The translations under genes were made by a program, and so were the position numbers. DNA of 64,000 nt, from assembly GCA_963797565.1 (NCBI GenBank), contig CAWCPM010000012.1, positions 47,185 to 111,184 of the forward strand. Reading direction: 5' to 3'. Positions 26,806 to 35,271 of the stretch are shown piece after piece. This stretch comes from JAICYJ01 sp963797565 (lineage in GTDB: Bacteria > Actinomycetota > Thermoleophilia > Gaiellales > JAICJC01). Within the stretch, counting starts at the first letter, position 1; every line of letters begins with the position of its first letter. Below the pieces are notes generated by a model that saw only the letters and a list, made by a program, of their open reading frames with translations, was not told the origin of the DNA and did not search any database.

Positions 26806-28581
26806 GCCTCGCTCTCGGCGGCCGCGATCATGCGCTCCAGCTCGGTGAAGGCCGTGTCCCAGATCTCGCGGCCGGAGAGGTCGACGCCGAGCACGGCCAG
26901 CAGGTCGGCGGGCGCGGCCGATCCGCCGGCGGCCATGAACTCCAGGTAGGGCGCGACGAACTCCTCGCCCTGCGCGCGCCAGCGCGCGTACAGCGCCAGC
27001 GCGACCAGCTTCGCGAACGTGTAGGCGTAGGTGTAGAAGCGGGTCGAGATGAAGTGGGGGATGTACGACCAGCCCAGCCGGTAGCCGTCCGAGAGGTGGA
27101 TGCTGTCGCCGTAGTAGCGCAGGTTCTGCTCGATCCAGATGTCGCTGAGGCGGTCGACGGAAAGCGCCTGCGAGCCGGCCCGCAGCGCGTAGGCGCCCTG
27201 CTCGTAGCGGGCCAGCACGGTCTGGCGGAAGATGGTGGCGAACGCGCCCTCGACGCGCTCGGAGGTCAGCGCCTGCCGGGTCGACCGATCCTCCTCGTTG
27301 GCGAGCAGGTGGTCGTAGGCGACGAACTCCGCGAACGTCGAGGGCACCTCGGCCAGCGCCAGGCCGGTGTGGGCCGAGTGCGGCGACTGGGCCGCGTGCG
27401 CGAGCTGGAAGTGCATGCCGTGCCCGAGCTCGTGGGCGATCGTGAGCACGTCGTTCATGGTGTCCGTGTAGTTCAGCATCACGTAGGGAGAGGCGTCCTG
27501 GGCGACCGGCGAGCAGAACGCGCCCGCCGCGCTTCCCGGCCCGGGGCTCGGCGTCGACGCGCTGCTCGGTGAAGAAGGCCTCGGCGATCGACGCAACCTC
27601 AGGCGAGAAGCCGGCGAACGCGGCGTCGACCAGCGAGCGGCCCTCGTCGTAGCCGACAGGCCGGGCCTCGCCGAGCGGCGCGTACTGGTCGGCGAGCTCC
27701 AGCACGTCCAGGCCCATCATCACGGCCTTTGCCCGGAACCAGCGCTGTGCCAGCGGGTAGCGCGCCTCGACCTGCTCGAGCATCGCCTGCACAACAGGGG
27801 CGTCCAGCTCGTTGTCGAGGTGCGTCGGCAGCATCGGGTCGTCGCCGTAGCTGCGCAGGCGGTCGCTCACGAGCCGGTCGGCGACCAGCGAGTCGTAGCA
27901 GTGGGCCAGCACGGGCGCCGGTGCCTCCAGCGCGGCGTAGAGCGTGTCCAGCGCCGCCAGGCGCACGTCGCGGCGGGAATCGTGCACGTAGGCGAGCAGC
28001 CGGTCGATGGTGTGTGGCTGGGGCCCGTCGCCCGCGTCGAACGGCACCTCGATGGTGGAGGTGGTCTGTGCGTAGAGCGTTTGCCACGCAGACACCGCGG
28101 CCGGGTCGCGTTCGCCGAGAGCGCGCTCCTCGGGCTCCGAGAGCACGTGATCGCGGTAGCGGCGCTGGGCAGTCAGGTAGTGGCGGTCGGCCGCCACCTC
28201 CGGAGCGGCGATCAGCTCGCCGGCCCGCTCGTCGTCCAGCGCCAGCCACTCCAGCTCGAAGAAGCGCAGGGCGTTCCGGGCCTGCACGATGGCAGCGTCG
28301 ACGGCAGCACCCAGGTCGCGGTTCTGTTCGCTGGTGACGTCCACGGCCTTTCGCAGCATCGTGTAGGAGGCGATCCGCGACAGCTCGTTGTCGATCTCGC
28401 CCAGCTCGTGCAGCGCGTCGGCCAGCTGGGCCGGCGTCAGCTCCGCCATGCGTCCCCGCCAGGCCGACTCGAACGCGCGCGCCCGCTCCAGCGACGGCTC
28501 GATGGCGGCCCGGGCGGCCTCCGGGGAGGCAAACAGCGGGGACAGATCCCAGCGCACTCCGGAGGCCTGCACGGTGCTCAC
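26802..28581 (-). CDS. M3 family oligoendopeptidase (PepF-like), frameshifted
   Basis: PepF-type zinc peptidases cut short peptides. The zinc site is HELGH within VLTIAHELGHGMHF, with the third ligand Glu in LAEVPSTFAEF. The N-terminal helical domain runs from VRWDLSPLFASPEAARAAIE; after a one-base slip near 27529 the catalytic part resumes AFCSPVAQDASPYVMLNYTD. Repaired length is 592 residues, normal for the family. GTG 28581 has a TAGGCT -10 (28593-28588, minus strand) 6 bases upstream, overlapped by a candidate MarR operator. It may share a transcript with the amidohydrolase. Confidence 0.9.
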
Positions 28582-28590
28582 GGGTCAAGC

Positions 28591-28604
28591 CTAGATGATT
28601 GATC
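28591..28604. promoter_or_regulatory. Candidate operator CTAGATGATTGATC
   Basis: This 14-mer sits between the divergent M3 peptidase and MarR genes and overlaps the -10 of the former. A copy with one change (CTAGATGGTTGATC) lies at 29120-29133 and its reverse complement core at 29280-29290. Confidence 0.45.
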
Positions 28605-28663
28605 GATGTCTCCGTGTCGTCCTGGACGGCCGCCTGTGACCCGATTCGGTACCCTTAGCCGTT

Positions 28664-29119
28664 GTGGCCACGTTGCCGAACACCACAGACCACCTGACCG
28701 ACCTCGAGCGCGCCGCCTGGGGCGGGTACCTGCGGTCGCATGCGGCAATGGTGCGGCAGCTGGACGCGACCCTGATCGCGGCGCACGGCCTGCCGCTGAG
28801 CTCGTTCGAGGTGCTGGCACGGCTGGCCCAGCAGGACGAGGGTAAGCAGCGCATGAGCGACCTGGCGCAGTCGGTGTGGCTCAGCCGCAGCGGCGTCACG
28901 CGGCTGGTCGACCGATTGGAGCGGGACGGGCTGGTCGAGCGCCGGGCCTGCGACTCCGACGCCCGCGGCGCGTTCGCGGTGATCACCGACGCCGGCCGGG
29001 CCCGGCTGGAGACCGCCCGGCGCACGCACGTCAGCGACGTGCGCGAGCGCTTCCTGTCGCGGTTCGACGCCGACGAGCAGGCGCAGCTGGCCGCCTTCTG
29101 GGACCGCCTGGATTCTTAG
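28664..29119 (+). CDS. MarR-family regulator
   Basis: The 151-residue protein has the MarR winged helix: LSSFEVLARLAQQDEGKQRM, SDLAQSVWLSRSGVTRLVDR as the HTH and LVERRACDSDARGAFAVITD as the wing with the conserved DxRG. TACCCT at 28650-28655 lies 8 bases before GTG 28664. Copies of one 14-base motif flank the gene on both sides, consistent with control of itself, the divergent peptidase and the DUF2269 gene. Confidence 0.88.
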   Translation: MATLPNTTDHLTDLERAAWGGYLRSHAAMVRQLDATLIAAHGLPLSSFEVLARLAQQDEGKQRMSDLAQSVWLSRSGVTRLVDRLERDGLVERRACDSDARGAFAVITDAGRARLETARRTHVSDVRERFLSRFDADEQAQLAAFWDRLDS

Positions 29120-29133
29120 CTAGATGGTTGATC
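29120..29133. promoter_or_regulatory. Candidate MarR operator CTAGATGGTTGATC
   Basis: Second copy of the 14-mer, starting one base after the MarR stop. Together with GATCAACCATC at 29280-29290 it brackets the leader of the DUF2269 gene. Confidence 0.45.
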
Positions 29134-29279
29134 CCACGAGCTGCGCGGCGCCGGACTGGTCTGGGACACGCCGGACGCCACGATCGTCCTCGGCCAGGAC
29201 ATCATCCAGCCTGCCCTGCGCGCCGCTTCCCGTCGTCCGGCGCGCCCCATCCTGCGCCCGGCATCCACGCATCCCGTGA

Positions 29280-29290
29280 GATCAACCATC
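29280..29290. promoter_or_regulatory. Inverted copy of the operator core, GATCAACCATC
   Basis: This 11-mer is the reverse complement of GATGGTTGATC from 29123-29133 and ends 2 bases before ATG 29293. Confidence 0.4.
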
Positions 29291-29292
29291 CC

Positions 29293-29766
29293 ATGACCGA
29301 GCTCGTCACCGCCTACCAGTTCTACCTGACCGTGCACATCCTGGCCGCGATCGTGTGGGTGGGCGGCGCCACCATCACCCAGGTCTACGCCGCGCGCGCG
29401 ATGGCCGACCCGAGCCCGGAGCGGCTGGCCGGCTTCGCACGCGACGCCGAGTTCGTGGGCAAGACCATGTTCACGCCCGCCTCGGTGGTGCTGGTCGTGT
29501 TCGGGTTCCTGCTCGTCAACGAGGGCAACTGGTCGCTCGGCAGCACCTGGCTGATCTTCGCCCTGGCAGTGTTCGCGGCCTCGTTTGCCGTCGGCATCGG
29601 CTTCCTGGCACCCGAGTCGGCTCGGATCGCCCGCGCCATCGAGCTGCACGGCGTCGGCTCGACCGAGGCCACCCGCCGCATCGAGCGGATCTTCCTGGTC
29701 AGCCGCATCGAGCTGCTGTTCCTGCTGCTGGTGGTCGTGGACATGGTGGTCAAACCGGGTCTGTGA
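29293..29766 (+). CDS. DUF2269-like integral membrane protein
   Basis: A 157-residue protein with four hydrophobic helices: YQFYLTVHILAAIVWVGGAT, a second at FTPASVVLVVFGFLLVNEG, a third at WLIFALAVFAASFAVGIGFL and a fourth at ELLFLLLVVVDMVVK. The HIxxAIxWVGG start matches DUF2269. A His and a Trp in the first helix suggest possible heme or metal binding but this is speculative. ATG 29293 directly follows the operator-like GATCAACCATC, so the preceding MarR protein may regulate it. Confidence 0.65.
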   Translation: MTELVTAYQFYLTVHILAAIVWVGGATITQVYAARAMADPSPERLAGFARDAEFVGKTMFTPASVVLVVFGFLLVNEGNWSLGSTWLIFALAVFAASFAVGIGFLAPESARIARAIELHGVGSTEATRRIERIFLVSRIELLFLLLVVVDMVVKPGL

Positions 29767-29816
29767 CGACGGGGGAGGGGCAGGCGGAAGCACCGCTTCC
29801 GTAGAATGCAGACCCC

Positions 29817-32288
29817 ATGGAACGCTACGACCCCGCAGCGATCGAGGCCCGCTGGCAGAAGATCTGGCATGACCAGCGCATTCACGAAGTGCCCAACCCG
29901 GAGCCCGGCGAGGACACCTCGAAGCTGATGTACGTGCTGGAGATGCTGCCCTACCCGTCGGGCGAGCTGCACATGGGGCACGTCAAGAACTACACGATGG
30001 GCGACGTGGTCACGCTCTACAAGCGGCGCAACGGCTGGCGGGTGATGCACCCGATGGGCTACGACGCATTCGGCCTGCCGGCCGAGAACGCGGCCATCAA
30101 GAGCGGCAAGCACCCGAGCGTGTCGACGCGCGAGAACATCGCGGCGATCCGCGTGCAGATGCGCCGCATGGGCTGGTCGATCGACTGGACGCGGGAGCTT
30201 TCCACCTCCGAGCCCGACTACTACCGCTGGACGCAGTGGATCTTCCTGCGGCTGTTCGAGGCCGGCCTGGCCTACCGCAAGAACGCGGCGGTCAAGTGGT
30301 GCCCCAACGACCAGACGGTGCTGGCCAACGAGCAGGTGATCGACGGCCACTGCGAGCGCTGCGGCGCCGAGGTCGAGGCCAAGAACCTGGAGCAGTGGTT
30401 CTTCAAGATCACCGACTACGCGCAGCGGCTGCTGGACGACCTGGCCGAGGTGCAATGGCCGGAGCGGGTCGTGACCATGCAGCGCAACTGGATCGGCCGC
30501 AGCGAGGGCGCCGAGGTCACGTTCCGGGCAGAGCATGACCCGTCGATCGAGCTGCCGGTGTTCACCACACGACCGGACACGCTGTACGGCGCCACCTTCT
30601 TCGTCCTGGCGCCCGAGCACCCGCTGTCGGCAGAGCTGGCGCGCGGCACCGATCAGGAGCAGTCGGTGGCCGACTACGTGCGGCACACGTCGGCGCTGTC
30701 CGAGGTGGAGCGGTCATCCGAGAAGGAGAAGAGCGGTGTTTTCACGGGGCGCAACGTCGTCAACCCGGTAAACGGGGAGGCGATTCCGGTGTGGGTGGCC
30801 GACTACGTCCTGATGGAGTACGGCACCGGCGCGGTGATGGCGGTGCCCGGCCACGATGAGCGCGACTTCGAGTTCGCAGAGACGTTCGGGCTGCCCGTGC
30901 GCCAGGTGGTGGCGCCGCGCGATGGGATCGGCGCCGGCGACTTCGAGGGCGCGTACGTGGCGCACACGGATGATGAGGTGCTGATCAACTCCGCCTCGTT
31001 CACCGGCATGGCGGCGCCGGAGGGCAAGCGCGCCATCATCGAGTGGCTGGAGGGCGAGGGACTGGGACACGGGCGCGTGGCCTTCCGCCTGCGCGACTGG
31101 CTGCTGTCACGGCAGCGCTACTGGGGCTGCCCGATCCCGATCGTGCACTGCGAGTCCTGTGGCGTCGTGCCCGTGCCGGACGACCAGCTGCCGGTGGTGC
31201 TGCCCGAGGTCGAGGACTATGCCCCCAAGGGCCGCTCGCCGCTGGCTGCGGCCGAGGACTGGGTGCACGTGTCGTGCCCGAGCTGCGGTGGCCCGGGGCG
31301 GCGCGAGACCGACACGATGGACACGTTCGTGGACTCGTCCTGGTACTACATGCGCTACGCCGATCCCCACAACGCGACCGCGCCGTTCCAGCGCGACATC
31401 GTCGACACGTGGCTGCCGGTCGACCAGTACATCGGCGGGGTCGAGCACGCGATCCTGCACCTGATGTACGCGCGCTTCTTCACCAAGGCGCTGTACGACC
31501 TGGGGCACCTGGGCTTCACCGAGCCGTTCGCGAACCTGTTCACGCAGGGGATGATCCACTACCAGGGCGCCAAGATGTCCAAGTCGCGGGGCAACATCAT
31601 CAACCCCGATGAGTACATCGAGCGCTACGGCGCCGACACCACGCGGCTGTACACGCTGTTCCTGGGCCCGCCCGAGCAGGACGCCGAGTGGCAGGACTCG
31701 GGCGTGGCCGGCCAGCACCGGTTCCTGGCGCGGCTGTGGAGGCTGGCGAACGAGGTCGTTGCCAGTCATGGCACCGGCATCCCGGCGGCCGTCGCGGCCG
31801 ACGGCCCCGGCGGCGACATGGTGCGCAAGGCACACTGGGCGATCGACAAGGTCAGTGCCGACATCGGCGATCGGTTCTCGTTCAACACGGCCCAGTCGGC
31901 GGTGCACGAGCTGGTCACGGCGATCCAGGACACACCCGGGGCGAGCGGCGAGCAGCGACGTTTCGCCACGGCGACGGCGGTCAGCCTGATCCATCCGTAT
32001 GCGCCGCACATCGCCTGCGAGCTGTGGGAGCGGCTGGGCGGCGAGCGGCTGTGGGACGTCCCCTGGCCCGTCGCCGATCCGCAGATGCTGGCCAGCGACA
32101 CCGTCACCTACGCGGTGCAGGTCAACGGCAAACTGCGCGGCGACGTGGGCGTTGCGGCCGATGCGGTCGAGGACGAGGTGGTGGCGGCGGCGCGCGCGGT
32201 TCCGAACGTTGCGGCCTACCTGGACGGTGCCGAGGTGCGAAAGACGATCTTCGTGCCGGGGCGGCTGGTCAACTTCGTCGCGCCGTAG
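29817..32288 (+). CDS. leuS: Leucyl-tRNA synthetase
   Basis: LeuRS charges tRNA-Leu. The 823-residue class I enzyme has the HIGH-type motif PYPSGELHMGHVKNYTMGD, the KMSKS motif GAKMSKSRGNIINPDEY, a CP1 editing domain with TTRPDTLYGATFFVLAPEHP and a GHDERDFEFA metal/editing loop, a zinc-like CxxC pair (HCESCG, CPSCGG), and a C-terminal anticodon-binding region. TAGAAT at 29802-29807 lies 9 bases before ATG 29817. It is upstream of comEA-comEC, as in many actinobacteria. Confidence 0.97.
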   Translation: MERYDPAAIEARWQKIWHDQRIHEVPNPEPGEDTSKLMYVLEMLPYPSGELHMGHVKNYTMGDVVTLYKRRNGWRVMHPMGYDAFGLPAENAAIKSGKHPSVSTRENIAAIRVQMRRMGWSIDWTRELSTSEPDYYRWTQWIFLRLFEAGLAYRKNAAVKWCPNDQTVLANEQVIDGHCERCGAEVEAKNLEQWFFKITDYAQRLLDDLAEVQWPERVVTMQRNWIGRSEGAEVTFRAEHDPSIELPVFTTRPDTLYGATFFVLAPEHPLSAELARGTDQEQSVADYVRHTSALSEVERSSEKEKSGVFTGRNVVNPVNGEAIPVWVADYVLMEYGTGAVMAVPGHDERDFEFAETFGLPVRQVVAPRDGIGAGDFEGAYVAHTDDEVLINSASFTGMAAPEGKRAIIEWLEGEGLGHGRVAFRLRDWLLSRQRYWGCPIPIVHCESCGVVPVPDDQLPVVLPEVEDYAPKGRSPLAAAEDWVHVSCPSCGGPGRRETDTMDTFVDSSWYYMRYADPHNATAPFQRDIVDTWLPVDQYIGGVEHAILHLMYARFFTKALYDLGHLGFTEPFANLFTQGMIHYQGAKMSKSRGNIINPDEYIERYGADTTRLYTLFLGPPEQDAEWQDSGVAGQHRFLARLWRLANEVVASHGTGIPAAVAADGPGGDMVRKAHWAIDKVSADIGDRFSFNTAQSAVHELVTAIQDTPGASGEQRRFATATAVSLIHPYAPHIACELWERLGGERLWDVPWPVADPQMLASDTVTYAVQVNGKLRGDVGVAADAVEDEVVAAARAVPNVAAYLDGAEVRKTIFVPGRLVNFVAP

Positions 32289-32296
32289 ACACGGTT

Positions 32297-32313
32297 CGTG
32301 ACTGACACCTGAC
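32297..32313. promoter_or_regulatory. GTGAC-type 11-bp direct repeat before comEA
   Basis: CGTGAC at 32297-32302 and CCTGAC at 32308-32313 are spaced exactly 11 bases, about 25 bases before the comEA start. It is the weakest member of the repeat family described at 54131. Confidence 0.35.
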
Positions 32314-32337
32314 GGGCTCCGCGGCGAACATCGCCGC

Positions 32338-32913
32338 ATGCTTCCGATCTCACCCCAGCGACTGGCCGTCTACGCGGCCGTGGCGATCGCGGTGCTCGTG
32401 ATCGGCTGGCGCAGCCAGTCCGGCTCGCCGCCGACCGCCTACCCCGAGCCGGCCGCCGCGACGGCGACGGCAACGGACTCATCGGCCGCGCCGGCGGTGG
32501 TGGTGGTCGACGTGGTCGGCGCCGTGCGCCGGCCGGGTGTCTACCGCCTGCCCGGCGCCGCCCGCGTGCTGGACGCGGTGCACAAGGCGCGGCCCACGGG
32601 CCGCGCCGACCTGGCCGGCCTGAACCTGGCCGCGCGGCTCGCGGACGGCGAGCAGGTGGTGGTGCCCACCCGCGGCGGCGGTGGGGCAGCGGCCGTGGCA
32701 CCCGTGCCCGGCAGCGCCGACGCACCGGTGCACCTCAACTCGGCCACGCTCGAGCAGCTGGAGACTCTGGACGGCATCGGGCCGGCGCTGGCCCAGCGGA
32801 TCGTCGACTACCGCACCATGCACGGCGGCTTTCACTCGCTTGACGAGCTCGACAACGTGAGCGGGTTCGGCCCGGCGCGGATGGCTGCGCTGCACGGCCA
32901 TGTGGCGCTGTGA
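32338..32913 (+). CDS. comEA: ComEA-like DNA-binding competence protein
   Basis: ComEA is the membrane-anchored DNA receptor of natural transformation. The 191-residue protein has an N-terminal membrane helix (LAVYAAVAIAVLVIGW), an Ala/Thr linker, an SLBB domain (VVDVVGAVRRPGVYRLPGAA) and a C-terminal helix-hairpin-helix domain with VHLNSATLEQLETLDGIGPA and DNVSGFGPARM. It overlaps comEC by 14 bases. ATG 32338 fits the helix start; a weak 11-bp GTGAC repeat pair lies just upstream. Confidence 0.9.
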   Translation: MLPISPQRLAVYAAVAIAVLVIGWRSQSGSPPTAYPEPAAATATATDSSAAPAVVVVDVVGAVRRPGVYRLPGAARVLDAVHKARPTGRADLAGLNLAARLADGEQVVVPTRGGGGAAAVAPVPGSADAPVHLNSATLEQLETLDGIGPALAQRIVDYRTMHGGFHSLDELDNVSGFGPARMAALHGHVAL

Positions 32914-34120
32914 CCCACCCACCCGGGTGGTGGTGGCGGTCGTCGCCGGCCTGGTGGCGGCGGCATTCGGGCATCCGCTGGTGTCGCTGCTGGCGGCGAT
33001 CCCCTGGCGGCCACGGGCGCTGCTCATGGCCGTCGCGCTGGCGGCGGCGATGTGGGGCGGCATGCGGGTGGCGGCGCTCCAGCACCGAGCGCTGGTGCCC
33101 GGCCCGATCGACGGTGTCGTGGTCGTGACCGGCGCGCCCAGTGGAGACCGGGCCGTCGCGCGGATGGTGGCCGGCCGCGAGGACGTGCTACTGGTGGCGC
33201 CGGGGTACCGGCCGCAGCTGGGCGGGATCTACCGGGTGACCGGCCGTTTGCGGGAGATCGACCCAACGGTGCGCGACTACTACGCGAGCCAGGGGGTGCA
33301 CCTGGAGCTGCGCGGATCGCGGCTGGTGTGGCTGGACGACCGGGGCGGAGGGTGGGGCGTGGTCGACGCCCTGCACCGCGACGCGGTGCGCCGTCTGGGC
33401 GCGGACGGCGACCCCCCGGCCGACCGTGCGCTCGTGGCCGGAGTCACGCTGGGCGAGACGGGGACGCTGCCGGCCGACGTGCGCGCCGAGTTCCGCACGT
33501 CGGGCCTGTATCACCTGGTGGCGGTGTCGGGGCAGAACGTGGCGCTGGTCGTGATCTTCGCGCTTGCCTGCCTGGCGCTGCTGGGCGTGATCGGCGCGCC
33601 TGCCCGACTGGTTGCGGCCGGGATCACCATCATGTACGTGCTGGTGACGGGTGCCGGGCCGTCCATCGTACGGGCAGGCGTGGCGGGCGCGCTGGTGGCG
33701 GTGGCCTGGCTGGCGTCGCGGCCGGTGGCACGCTGGCACCTGCTGGCGTGCGGTGCGGCGGTGGTGCTGGCCCTGAACCCGCTCGATCTGTTCAATCCCG
33801 GCTTCCAGCTCAGCTTCGCGGCCGTGTGGGCGATCTTCGCGGTGGCACCGCGGCTGCAGGGCTCGCTGGGGTCGGCGGTCGCCGTGTCGGTGGCCTGCAC
33901 GCTGGTCACGACCCCGATCGCCTGGTGGCACTTCGGACGGCTGGCACCGCTGTCGGTACCGGCCAACCTGCTGGCGTTGCCGGCGGTCGGCCCGCTGCTC
34001 GGATGCGGGCTGTGCGCGATCCTGCTCGGCTCCGTCTGGCCGCCGCTGGCGACGCCGCCGCTGATGCTGGCCGACCTGCTGGCCGGCTACCTGCTGTGGG
34101 TGGCGCGGCTGTGTTCCTAA
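32900..34120 (+). CDS. comEC: ComEC/Rec2 competence channel without metallo-beta-lactamase domain
   Basis: ComEC forms the channel for incoming single-stranded DNA. The 406-residue protein has the N-terminal domain (DGVVVVTGAPSGDRAV, YRVTGRLREIDPTVRDYYAS) and the competence core with GVTLGETGTLPADVRAEFR, the signature GLYHLVAVSGQNVALVV and FNPGFQLSFAAVWAIF. It ends after the helices with WVARLCS; the C-terminal metallo-beta-lactamase domain of about 280 residues found in B. subtilis ComEC is absent and no such gene follows. Downstream stands a strong terminator hairpin, so this end looks genuine. Confidence 0.88.
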   Translation: MWRCDPPTRVVVAVVAGLVAAAFGHPLVSLLAAIPWRPRALLMAVALAAAMWGGMRVAALQHRALVPGPIDGVVVVTGAPSGDRAVARMVAGREDVLLVAPGYRPQLGGIYRVTGRLREIDPTVRDYYASQGVHLELRGSRLVWLDDRGGGWGVVDALHRDAVRRLGADGDPPADRALVAGVTLGETGTLPADVRAEFRTSGLYHLVAVSGQNVALVVIFALACLALLGVIGAPARLVAAGITIMYVLVTGAGPSIVRAGVAGALVAVAWLASRPVARWHLLACGAAVVLALNPLDLFNPGFQLSFAAVWAIFAVAPRLQGSLGSAVAVSVACTLVTTPIAWWHFGRLAPLSVPANLLALPAVGPLLGCGLCAILLGSVWPPLATPPLMLADLLAGYLLWVARLCS

Positions 34121-34138
34121 CCATCTCACGGGTGCCCG

Positions 34139-34167
34139 GTGGGCCCGGGCGTGCAACCCGGGCCCAC
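34139..34167 (+). terminator. Hairpin after comEC
   Basis: A perfect 11-bp stem GTGGGCCCGGG/CCCGGGCCCAC with a 7-base loop stands 18 bases after the comEC stop. A C-rich rather than T-rich tract follows. Confidence 0.6.
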
Positions 34168-34440
34168 ACTCCCCCCTCGCGGCTACCGCCTGCGCGCATC
34201 GGTGGCGACGTCTGCGCAATCCAGTCGGCGAGAGCTATCGAGCACCACTGTAGGCGCCTCATACGGCCGCGTGGGTTACGAAACGGTGCACTCCTGGTGG
34301 CAAGATGGAGAGGCTCCGATCAGGTCATGGCCGGCCACGTCGCTCACACTTGCCGAACACCCGTGGACGCCGATCACGAGCAGGGGTATCGTCTCCCGGC
34401 GAAGTTGTAGGAGCCGCTACGACCTGAGGGGGGTATAGGA
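34168..34440. other. Intergenic, no gene seen
   Basis: No coding frame with recognisable content lies here on either strand. The end carries the leader of the next gene: TATAGG at 34432-34437 next to ATG 34441 and a G-rich run (34426-34432) that may serve as ribosome binding site. Confidence 0.5.
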
Positions 34441-35199
34441 ATGAAGAGGCTTCGACCAGGCGCGCTGGCTCTGGGGTTGGTATTCGCCGCGCTGTTTACG
34501 GCCGCAACCGCCGATGCGGGTGCGCTGCCGCACTTCGGCCGCGTGACGTGCCACCACGGAAACGTCAAGTCGGGTGTCTATCGATCGTTGCGGATCGCCG
34601 GTGCCTGCACGGTTCCCACCGGCGCGAGGGTGAGAGTCATGAACAACGTGCTCGTGAAGCGCGGTGCCGTCCTTGACCAGGTCACCCAGAGCACCCTGAA
34701 CGTCCACGGCAACGTGTTCGTCAGGCCGCGTGCGATCATCGGTCTGGGGTGCAACGACGAGGTCGGCTGTGCGTTTCCCACCAATGACCACATCGGTGGC
34801 GACCTGGTCGCGTACCGCGCGAAGGCCGTCGTCGATGAGCAGGAGGTGATCGGCGGGAATGTGATCATCACCGGCGGTGGCGGCAGCATGGATTGCTCGT
34901 CGACCGCGCTCTTCGGCGGACCCTACTTCTCGACCATCCACGACAGCGTGGTTGGCGGCAAGGTGATATTCCGCTACGTGCACAGCTGCTGGTTCGGTCT
35001 GATCCGCACCCAGGTGGGTGGCAACGTCCGGATCGTCGGTAACCGGATGGGCGATCCCGACGCAATGGAGATCGTGACCAACACGATCGGCGGGAACCTC
35101 TCCTGTTTCAACAACGTCCCGCATGCACAGATCGGCGACTCGGGGGGACTTCCCAACGTCGTCGGTGGCCAGAAGCGGGGAGAGTGCCGGCACCTGTAG
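34441..35199 (+). CDS. Secreted beta-repeat protein of unknown function
   Basis: The 252-residue product has a Sec signal peptide (MKRLRPGALALGLVFAALFT, cleavage near ADAG). The mature part consists of irregular repeats with the theme GNVxxxxN or GGNVxI (VHGNVFVRP, IGGNVIITGGG, VGGNVRIVGN, IGGNLSCFNN), as in beta-solenoid or polymer-forming proteins. Six Cys residues in the mature protein could form disulfides. The end PNVVGGQKRGEC matches a repeat-protein family I associate with actinobacterial exported proteins. Transcribed alone, bounded by terminators. Function unknown. Confidence 0.65.
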   Translation: MKRLRPGALALGLVFAALFTAATADAGALPHFGRVTCHHGNVKSGVYRSLRIAGACTVPTGARVRVMNNVLVKRGAVLDQVTQSTLNVHGNVFVRPRAIIGLGCNDEVGCAFPTNDHIGGDLVAYRAKAVVDEQEVIGGNVIITGGGGSMDCSSTALFGGPYFSTIHDSVVGGKVIFRYVHSCWFGLIRTQVGGNVRIVGNRMGDPDAMEIVTNTIGGNLSCFNNVPHAQIGDSGGLPNVVGGQKRGECRHL

Positions 35200-35226
35200 C
35201 ACCATCCTGACGGCACCCTGGTTATC

Positions 35227-35255
35227 GGAAGGCCCGCCCTGGCGGCGGGCCTTCC
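35227..35255. terminator. Bidirectional terminator hairpin
   Basis: A perfect 12-bp stem GGAAGGCCCGCC/GGCGGGCCTTCC with a 5-base loop lies between the convergent genes at 34441 and 35272 and probably serves both. Confidence 0.8.
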
Positions 35256-35271
35256 GCGGTCGGCCGCGAGG

